From Caryophanales bacterium UBA1624 (lineage in GTDB: Bacteria > Bacillota_I > Bacilli_A > RFN20 > CAG-826), in NCBI GenBank assembly GCA_002321395.1, contig DCMK01000006.1:1-5013 (forward strand): a stretch of 5,013 nucleotides of DNA, given 5' to 3'. The notes beneath the pieces are model-generated. The model made no database searches. It was not told the origin of the DNA and saw nothing but the letters and a program-made list of their open reading frames with translations. Shown here piece after piece: positions 1-3,823 of the stretch; the stretch's first letter is position 1, and the number at the start of each line of letters is the position of its first letter. A program made the position numbers and the translations under genes.

Positions 1-276
1 TACGACATCTACGCAGACGTGATCTGCTTCGACGAGAACCGCGAGGATATGGGGAAGGAGAAGTTCTATGCCTTCACCTCCGCGCGCCGGGATTGCTACC
101 GTTACCTCCATTCCGAAGAGGAGATCCTCGCCAAGTATCGTTATCAGCTCTGCATGCATGGGCGCTATCCCGAGCACATGGCTTTGGCCATGGGCGATGG
201 GTACTACTACGCCAAATTCAAAACGAAGGAAGAGGGGATGGATTTCGTCTCCTTCGTCCACGCGAAAGCGAATTAG
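1..276 (+). CDS. C-terminal fragment of an unrecognised protein
   Basis: The reading frame is open from the first base of the window and ends at TAG (274-276), leaving 91 residues of the C-terminus of a longer protein. I do not recognise the family. The fragment is soluble-looking, with no membrane segment or signal. It is rich in aromatic residues (a YYY run in GDGYYYAKF, plus several other Tyr and Phe) and in charged residues, and ends FVSFVHAKAN. The GTG at 19-21 is inside the frame and is unlikely to be the true start, because nothing ribosome-binding-like precedes it and the frame continues to the edge. Its last four bases overlap the stop region of the convergent lipoprotein gene, and a good terminator hairpin follows 20 bases after the stop. 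Coding status is supported by codon use like that of its neighbours; the function is unknown. Confidence 0.75.
   Translation, partial: YDIYADVICFDENREDMGKEKFYAFTSARRDCYRYLHSEEEILAKYRYQLCMHGRYPEHMALAMGDGYYYAKFKTKEEGMDFVSFVHAKAN
223..257 (-). terminator. Possible weak terminator for the lipoprotein gene
   Basis: On the - strand, ACGAAGGA (257-250) and TCCTTCGT (230-223) form an 8-bp perfect inverted repeat with a 19-base loop. It lies 16 bases past the lipoprotein stop and is followed by only three more T before a G. The large loop and short T tract make this a weak candidate. It lies within the coding sequence of the convergent left-edge gene. Confidence 0.3.
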
Positions 277-1079
277 CCCTCGTAGTATTCTTCCAGCAGG
301 GAGAGGTAACCCTCCCTGTTTTTTGCGATGTCGGCGTTTTCGCCCTTCCAAAGGAAACGCTCACCCTCCCCGTATTCGCCTTCGATCGCCTCTAGGGCAG
401 AGGAGGGCAATCCGTCCAAAAACAGAACCCCCGCCTTTTTGCGCGAGGATTGGGCGTAAAGCATCATCGAGGAGTAGCTTTCCTCGGTTTGGCAAAGGAG
501 CACGGGGTATCCTTCTCCCAAGAAAGAAGACGTCCCTTCCCTCGAGGAAAGCTCATATAGGAAGGGAAAGCTGAACCCGGAGAGGAGCTTCGACACGGCC
601 TGCTCGTTTTTGTGGTTCCCATAAAGCTCCAGCTTTTGGAAGTGGCCGTCTTTCAAAGAAAACAGCAACGGGGTGCCCCAATTGGCGAAAAAGGGCTTTG
701 CCTCGGGGAAGCTCAGCTGCAAAAAGGACACCGCGGAGGAATAGCTCGGCGAACTTTTCTCCATGAGGGAAATCACCCGCGCGGAAGTTTTTTCCAAAAA
801 GGAAGAGAACGCGGGCTCGACTTCCTGGCAAAAGGAACAGGAGGAGCGGGAGAAATAATAAAGCAGTGTCTCCCCGGACAGGGAAGCTTTCTTCAAGGAG
901 AGGGAAGGCTCTTCCGCCACGCCGCCTGAGATGAATCCCAAAAAAGCCTCCCCGTCCCTCAGAAGATAGGGGAGAGAAGGATCGGGGGCATAGGAAGGGG
1001 AAAGAACCCCAACGCTTCCTTGGCAGGAAGATAGGCAAAGCAATGGGAGCAGGGCGAGGATGGGGCCTTCTTTCTTCAT
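273..1079 (-). CDS. Thioredoxin-like fold lipoprotein
   Basis: This is a 268-residue protein with a lipoprotein signal: MKK, a hydrophobic core (ILALLPLLCL), then lipobox LSSC at residues 16-19, so Cys19 would be lipidated and the protein anchored to the outer face of the membrane. Residues about 70-160 look like a thioredoxin fold: a beta strand (LLYYF), then the CSFC active-site motif (81-84), then an amphipathic helix, and a Thr-Pro (WGTP, 134-137) at the place of the conserved cis-proline loop. Thiol oxidoreductase or thiol-carrier activity is inferred from CxxC plus cis-Pro. The last roughly 100 residues (YPVLLCQ, then AGVLFLDG) are not recognised. The ATG at 1079 is chosen because it alone gives a signal peptide; the frame stays open further upstream but only antisense to ppa. 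No Shine-Dalgarno sequence is present. The protein is Ser-rich. It ends TAA, overlapping the convergent gene by 4 bp. Confidence 0.8.
   Translation of the reverse strand: MKKEGPILALLPLLCLSSCQGSVGVLSPSYAPDPSLPYLLRDGEAFLGFISGGVAEEPSLSLKKASLSGETLLYYFSRSSCSFCQEVEPAFSSFLEKTSARVISLMEKSSPSYSSAVSFLQLSFPEAKPFFANWGTPLLFSLKDGHFQKLELYGNHKNEQAVSKLLSGFSFPFLYELSSREGTSSFLGEGYPVLLCQTEESYSSMMLYAQSSRKKAGVLFLDGLPSSALEAIEGEYGEGERFLWKGENADIAKNREGYLSLLEEYYEG
297..324 (+). terminator. Intrinsic terminator for the left-edge gene, inside the lipoprotein CDS
   Basis: A hairpin lies at 297-318. Arms CAGGGAG (297-303) and CTCCCTG (312-318) pair fully; one A-C mismatch and one further G-C pair then close a GTAA loop of GNRA type. 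Six T residues (319-324) follow at once. The T tail is on the + strand only, so it would stop transcription coming from the fragment gene, which ends at 276. On the - strand the same bases encode the C-terminal part of the lipoprotein. Chance Lys codons of the opposing gene could contribute the T run, but the stem directly before it is strong. Confidence 0.75.
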
Positions 1080-1085
1080 GGCGTT

Positions 1086-1091
1086 ATTATA
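1086..1091 (-). promoter_or_regulatory. -10 element of the lipoprotein gene, placing +1 on the ATG
   Basis: The - strand reads a perfect TATAAT (1091-1086), then six bases (AACGCC), then the ATG at 1079. Counting the last T as -7 puts +1 on the A of the start codon, so the message would be leaderless. No good -35 is seen at 16-18 bp spacing, because that stretch is C-rich. Confidence 0.65.
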
Positions 1092-1119
1092 CGGGGGTTT
1101 CATGGGGATGGGGGAAAGG

Positions 1120-1128
1120 TGGTAGAAT
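1120..1128 (+). promoter_or_regulatory. Extended -10 promoter of ppa
   Basis: TGGTAGAAT matches the extended -10 form TGnTATAAT with one mismatch. The start would fall near 1135, giving a leader of about 17 bases that contains the ribosome binding site. The -35 is weak (TTCATG at 1099-1104, 18-bp spacing), as often tolerated when TGn is present. It lies between the divergent -10 of the lipoprotein gene and that promoter's expected -35 zone, so the two promoters interleave. Confidence 0.5.
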
Positions 1129-1135
1129 CGAAAAC

Positions 1136-1142
1136 AAGGAGG
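1136..1142 (+). promoter_or_regulatory. Shine-Dalgarno site of ppa
   Basis: AAGGAGG is a full-strength ribosome binding site, 9 bases before the ATG at 1152. It decides the ppa start against the GTG at 1119 in the same frame, which would add 11 residues that do not resemble the family N-terminus. It is the only clear Shine-Dalgarno sequence before any start in this window. Confidence 0.85.
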
Positions 1143-1151
1143 CCAAAAGGC

Positions 1152-1691
1152 ATGGACATTCTGCATTCCGTTCCCCTCTCCCGCATCACCCCCAGCCATT
1201 TCTTGGCTTGCATCGAAATCCCCGCGGGGAGCAAAAACAAATACGAAGTCGACCACGAGTCCGGGGCTTTGATCCTCGACCGCATCCTCTATACGGCGAC
1301 CCATTACCCCCAAAACTACGGATTCATCCCGAGGACATGGGGCCTCGACGACGATCCCCTCGACGTTTTGGTCCTTTCCAGCGAGCCCATCGTCCCCATG
1401 GCCCTATGCCGCTGCTATCCGGTCGGCATCCTCACGATGACCGATTCGGGGATGGTGGACGAGAAGATCATCGCCATCTGCGAGAACGACCCCCTTTACA
1501 ACGAATTCAAGGACATTAAGGAAATCCCCGCCCACCTTTTGGACGAAATCAAGCATTTCTTCACCGTTTATAAGCAGCTGGAGCATGGCAAAACCACCAA
1601 AATTGGCGCAATCCACGGGGTGAAAGTCGCCATGAAGTCCATCGAGGATGCGAAGAAAAGATATGAGGAGAAATTCCCGGAGAAGCTCTGA
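1152..1691 (+). CDS. ppa: Inorganic pyrophosphatase, family I
   Basis: This 179-residue cytoplasmic enzyme hydrolyses pyrophosphate to two phosphates, pulling nucleic-acid and aminoacyl-tRNA synthesis forward; its length fits bacterial family I enzymes (about 170-180). The signature DDDPLDV sits at 66-72, giving the three metal-binding Asp (D66, D68, D71). Other active-site positions of the E. coli enzyme are all matched: E22, K30, E32 and R44 in the IEIPAG...KYEVD...DR block, Y52 and Y56 in HYPQNYG, D98 and D103 followed by K105 in the MTD...DEK block, and Y140-K141 in HFFTVYKQLE. The start is set by AAGGAGG. It diverges from the lipoprotein gene and converges on rqcH, its TGA (1689-1691) directly abutting the rqcH stop. 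A terminator-like hairpin lies about 180 bases downstream, inside rqcH. Nothing suggests loss of function. Confidence 0.97.
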   Translation: MDILHSVPLSRITPSHFLACIEIPAGSKNKYEVDHESGALILDRILYTATHYPQNYGFIPRTWGLDDDPLDVLVLSSEPIVPMALCRCYPVGILTMTDSGMVDEKIIAICENDPLYNEFKDIKEIPAHLLDEIKHFFTVYKQLEHGKTTKIGAIHGVKVAMKSIEDAKKRYEEKFPEKL

Positions 1692-1725
1692 TCAGGAAAC
1701 CTTCTTTGCCTGAAGGTAAGCTTCT
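1681..1725. repeat. Nested inverted repeats across the ppa/rqcH junction
   Basis: AGAAGCT (1681-1687) pairs with AGCTTCT (1719-1725). Inside it ACCTTC (1699-1704) pairs with GAAGGT (1712-1717) around a 7-base loop. The structure spans both stop codons, which share the palindrome TGATCA (1689-1694). It could slow polymerase from either side, but neither side carries a proper T tract, so a terminator role is uncertain. Confidence 0.35.
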
Positions 1726-3089
1726 TTCGCCGCCTCGGAAACGCTTCGGAAGGTCGCGGAACGGTATTCCTTCACCAAAGCCTGCCCAGGCACATTCCCC
1801 CGTTTGACGTTCTTCCGAGGACAGTACATCACTTCCCCGTCTTCCTTTTTGGAAGCGAGCAAAGCGATTTGGCAGCCCATGGCGATCTCCTGCTCGCTGG
1901 GGCTGTCTTTTTTGATGATCAAATGGGCCCCGTGGGCGTCCTTGGCGTGGATCCAGATGTGGTTTTTCGCGGTCGCGTAGGCGAAGGTCAGGAAATCGTT
2001 TTGCCTCGCATTCCTCCCAAAGAGGTAACTGACCCCGTTCACGCTTGCTTGCATCGGCAAAAGGGAAGAATTCGAAAGCGGGGTGGAGGAGATCCCTTTG
2101 CTTTGGATTTTGCTTAAGCCGTATTCCTTTTCGGCCTCCGCGAGGAAGGACTCATCCGCGGTCGAAAGGAGGGCGAGCAATCGTTCGACCTCCCCCATTT
2201 CCTTCTTCGCCTTCGCTTGGTTTTCCTCGGCCAGCTTCAGCGTCGCCTTCGCTTTCTTCGCCCGTTTATAGAAGCTTTCGGCGTTCAGGGAGAGGTTCTT
2301 CCTCGGATCCAAGGCGATTTCCTTTCCCCCAAAGGAGAAAGAGCAGGCGTTTTTGGGCAGCGAAGAATAGTTCATGAAAATGAAATCGCCGTATTTGCCG
2401 TCTTCCAAATGCCCTTTCGCTTCTTCTTTGTCCTGCTCGATCAAAGCGATTTTCCGTTTCAACAGCTTTTGCCTCGCCTTCAGGAATCTTAGAAGCGGGG
2501 CGTAGCGTTCCTTTTTCCTTCTTTGCTCCAATGCGCCTTCCTTCGCTTGGCAGGTTTTCTCGTATCCCCCCCCATCGAAGGGGCATTCCTCTTCGATGAA
2601 GTCTTTTTTGTCGGGGTAGGAATAGGTCACCCCGTGCACGATGGGGCGCCGATCCGTGAGGGTGGTTGTCTTGTGGGCGCTTTCCACGGCCCCGCTTTGA
2701 TTGAGCAAAAGCAGATTCGGGTGGGTGGGGATGAGTTCGAAGACCAAGTCGTATTCGACGCTTTTGAACACTTCGTTCACCGAAGAGAGTCGGAAACGGA
2801 GGATCCGGTCCCCGGGGACGGCTTCCACTTTTTCGATGAGGGCATTGCTCAAAGACTTCCTTAGGCTCGTGGCAAAAGGGGTGGAGAAGCTTTGCCCTTC
2901 GCCGAAGGAGGAACTGACGTAGACGTAAGGGTCCCCGCCGGTGAGGACGAAGATCAGCTTTCCGCCTCGGGAAAGGGAAAAAACGTAGACGTCTTGGCTG
3001 TATTGGCAGAGCCTGCCCATATGCCTTCCCGATAGGTTTTGATTTAGGTATTCCGCATAGGCGGGGATTTGGCTGATTCGAAGGGACAT
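1692..3089 (-). CDS. rqcH: RqcH-type NFACT protein (ribosome quality control), HhH domain missing
   Basis: This is a 465-residue relative of B. subtilis RqcH (YloA), which binds 50S subunits with obstructed nascent chains and recruits tRNA-Ala to add C-terminal Ala tails. NFACT-N spans about residues 1-160 and holds the tRNA-binding Asp-Arg pair (PGDRILRF, D94-R95, matching D97-R98 of B. subtilis), followed by HPNLLLLN. A coiled-coil middle domain covers about 185-310, including the conserved block ALDPRKNLSLNAESFYKRAKKAK (seen as ALDPRKNLSLNA at 259-270 and FYKRAKKAK at 273-281). NFACT-R is about 348-445 (GRNARQND at 358-365, HIWIHAKDAHGAHLII at 377-392). Only about 25-40 residues separate NFACT-N from the coiled coil, where roughly 100 residues of helix-hairpin-helix domain are expected, explaining a length near 465 rather than about 570. 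The start at 3089 matches the family; the frame extends further only antisense to gmk. No Shine-Dalgarno sequence; a -10 sits 6 bases upstream. The stop abuts that of ppa. Confidence 0.93.
   Translation of the reverse strand: MSLRISQIPAYAEYLNQNLSGRHMGRLCQYSQDVYVFSLSRGGKLIFVLTGGDPYVYVSSSFGEGQSFSTPFATSLRKSLSNALIEKVEAVPGDRILRFRLSSVNEVFKSVEYDLVFELIPTHPNLLLLNQSGAVESAHKTTTLTDRRPIVHGVTYSYPDKKDFIEEECPFDGGGYEKTCQAKEGALEQRRKKERYAPLLRFLKARQKLLKRKIALIEQDKEEAKGHLEDGKYGDFIFMNYSSLPKNACSFSFGGKEIALDPRKNLSLNAESFYKRAKKAKATLKLAEENQAKAKKEMGEVERLLALLSTADESFLAEAEKEYGLSKIQSKGISSTPLSNSSLLPMQASVNGVSYLFGRNARQNDFLTFAYATAKNHIWIHAKDAHGAHLIIKKDSPSEQEIAMGCQIALLASKKEDGEVMYCPRKNVKRGNVPGQALVKEYRSATFRSVSEAAKEAYLQAKKVS
1871..1913 (+). 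terminator. Terminator-like hairpin for ppa, inside rqcH
   Basis: GGCAGCCC (1871-1878) pairs with GGGCTGTC (1900-1907) over 8 bp with one G-T wobble. Inside, GCGA (1882-1885) pairs with TCGC (1894-1897). The stem is followed at once by six T (1908-1913). Only the + strand has the T tail, so it would end transcripts from ppa about 180-220 bases past its stop. On the - strand the region encodes part of the NFACT-R domain of RqcH, and the T run comes from two AAA Lys codons, so coincidence remains possible. Confidence 0.5.
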
Positions 3090-3094
3090 GTCCC
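3083..3094. repeat. Perfect 12-bp palindrome centred on the rqcH start
   Basis: GGGACATGTCCC is a perfect palindrome that contains the rqcH start codon (CAT at 3087-3089 on the + strand) and its predicted transcription start. It could be a regulator-binding site or chance; no known operator is recognised. Confidence 0.4.
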
Positions 3095-3095
3095 C

Positions 3096-3101
3096 ATTAT
3101 C
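3096..3101 (-). promoter_or_regulatory. -10 element of rqcH, placing +1 on the ATG
   Basis: The - strand reads GATAAT (3101-3096), then GGGGAC, then the ATG at 3089. The spacing is exactly that of the lipoprotein gene, putting +1 on the A of the start codon. At 17-bp spacing the -35 position holds TTCCTT (3124-3119), a poor match that overlaps an inverted repeat. Confidence 0.55.
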
Positions 3102-3118
3102 CCCCATAAAAAAAGAAG

Positions 3119-3132
3119 AAGGAAACTTCCTT
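3119..3132. promoter_or_regulatory. Inverted repeat in the rqcH-gmk divergent region, operator candidate
   Basis: AAGGAAACTTCCTT is two 6-base half sites, AAGGAA and TTCCTT, around a 2-base centre. It overlaps the expected -35 of rqcH. A second, looser copy (TTCCT 3148-3152, AGGAA 3158-3162) follows about 16 bases later. The layout would suit a dimeric DNA-binding protein, but no regulator is known. The remaining bases of 3090-3215 hold the two promoters and A/T-rich spacer, with no gene. Confidence 0.3.
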
Positions 3133-3177
3133 TGCCGAAAAAGCCCTTTCCTGACCAAGGAATCGGCTCCTTTTGGC

Positions 3178-3206
3178 TTGTTTTGTCGAACCCCCTTGCT
3201 TAAAAT
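3178..3206 (+). promoter_or_regulatory. Promoter of gmk
   Basis: A -35 TTGTTT (3178-3183) is separated by 17 bp from a -10 TAAAAT (3201-3206). The start would fall near 3213, leaving a leader of about 3 bases before the ATG at 3216. The bases between the -10 and the ATG (ACCCGCAAC) contain no Shine-Dalgarno sequence. Confidence 0.6.
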
Positions 3207-3215
3207 ACCCGCAAC

Positions 3216-3794
3216 ATGAATCAAAAAGGCTTGCTTATCATCCTTTCCGGCCCTAGCGGTGTAGGGAAGGGGACCGTGCGCAAAGAGCTCATGAAGGACT
3301 CCTCTTTGCATCTTTTCTTCTCCGTTTCCATGACCACCCGCGCGATGCGCCCCGGCGAAGTCGAGGGGCGGGACTACTATTTCGTCTCGAAAGAAGAGTT
3401 TCAGCGCAACATCGATAACGGCAACCTTCTGGAGTGGGCAGAATTCGTTGGGAATCGCTATGGTACCCCAAAGGACAAGGTGGAGCAGATGCGCGAAGAG
3501 GGCAAGAACGTCCTTCTGGAGATCGAAACAAAAGGGACCGCGAAAGTCCTCGCCCAATGCCCCGACGCCGTCTCCATCTTTTTGATGCCCCCCTCCATGG
3601 AAGCGTTGGAAGAGCGCATCCGCGGAAGGAAGACCGAGCCGGAAGAAGTGATCCAGGAACGCTTAGAAAAAGCCCGTTCCGAACTTCCTTTGGCCAGCAA
3701 ATACAAATACGTTGTCCTCAATGATTCCGTGGAAAGGGCCGCCGCGGAAATCGCCTCCATCATCAAAGCCTCTTTGTCCGGCCAACAATCCTGA
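3216..3794 (+). CDS. gmk: Guanylate kinase
   Basis: This 192-residue cytosolic enzyme phosphorylates GMP to GDP with ATP, feeding GTP, dGTP and (p)ppGpp pools; its length is close to the usual 190-210. The P-loop GPSGVGKGT is at 12-20. GMP-binding residues follow in family order: S38, R42, R45 and E48 in SVSMTTRAMRPGE, GRDYYFV (Y54), E73 in LLEWAEF and YGT at 82-84. The lid region is RIRGRKTEPEEVI (134-146), and the C-terminal block KYKYVVLND (162-170) is typical. One oddity: the usual EID-x-QGA motif reads EIETKGT (102-108), with Asp replaced by Glu, Gln by Lys and Ala by Thr; the charge at the Asp position is kept. The ATG at 3216 puts the P-loop at the standard distance. No Shine-Dalgarno sequence. 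It diverges from rqcH and lies 17 bases before priA; in B. subtilis rpoZ and coaBC lie between them. Confidence 0.97.
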   Translation: MNQKGLLIILSGPSGVGKGTVRKELMKDSSLHLFFSVSMTTRAMRPGEVEGRDYYFVSKEEFQRNIDNGNLLEWAEFVGNRYGTPKDKVEQMREEGKNVLLEIETKGTAKVLAQCPDAVSIFLMPPSMEALEERIRGRKTEPEEVIQERLEKARSELPLASKYKYVVLNDSVERAAAEIASIIKASLSGQQS

Positions 3795-3803
3795 TTGTAT
3801 AAT
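3774..3803 (+). promoter_or_regulatory. Promoter of priA
   Basis: A perfect -10 TATAAT (3798-3803) begins four bases after the gmk stop. At 18-bp spacing TTGTCC (3774-3779), inside the last gmk codons, matches the -35 at four of six positions. The start would fall near 3810, two bases before the priA ATG, giving a nearly leaderless mRNA. priA may also be read through from gmk. Confidence 0.6.
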
Positions 3804-3807
3804 CCTA

Positions 3808-3823
3808 GAGGATGCTGATCCTC
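3808..3823 (+). promoter_or_regulatory. Hairpin enclosing the priA start codon
   Basis: GAGGAT (3808-3813) pairs perfectly with ATCCTC (3818-3823) around a GCTG loop, and the priA ATG (3812-3814) lies in the stem and loop edge. No T run follows, so it is not a terminator. In a message read through from gmk it would hide the start; in a transcript starting near 3810 only four base pairs could form. Alternatively it is a DNA operator over the transcription start, or chance. Confidence 0.4.

Noticed and set aside
102..108. Residues 102-108 of Gmk (EIETKGT) as a sign of an inactive enzyme
   Set aside because: The acidic charge is kept, and all other nucleotide-binding motifs of guanylate kinase are intact, so loss of activity is not supported. 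Coordinates here are protein residues of the gene at 3216-3794.
1080..1313. Upstream extension of the lipoprotein frame
   Set aside because: The extra 78 codons are antisense to ppa and would bury the signal peptide inside the protein; the ATG at 1079 gives a clean lipoprotein signal.
1786..1797. Short hairpin GCCTGCCCAGGC after ppa
   Set aside because: The stem is only 4-5 bp and no T tract follows.
3141..3174. Hairpin AGCC...GGCT followed by CCTTTT upstream of gmk as a terminator
   Set aside because: No + strand gene lies upstream that would need it, the stem has a 2x2 internal loop and the T run is short and offset; at most it is part of the dyad-rich control region.
3090..3557. Upstream extension of the rqcH frame
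   Set aside because: The extra 156 codons lie over the promoter region and antisense to gmk, whereas the family N-terminus begins at 3089.
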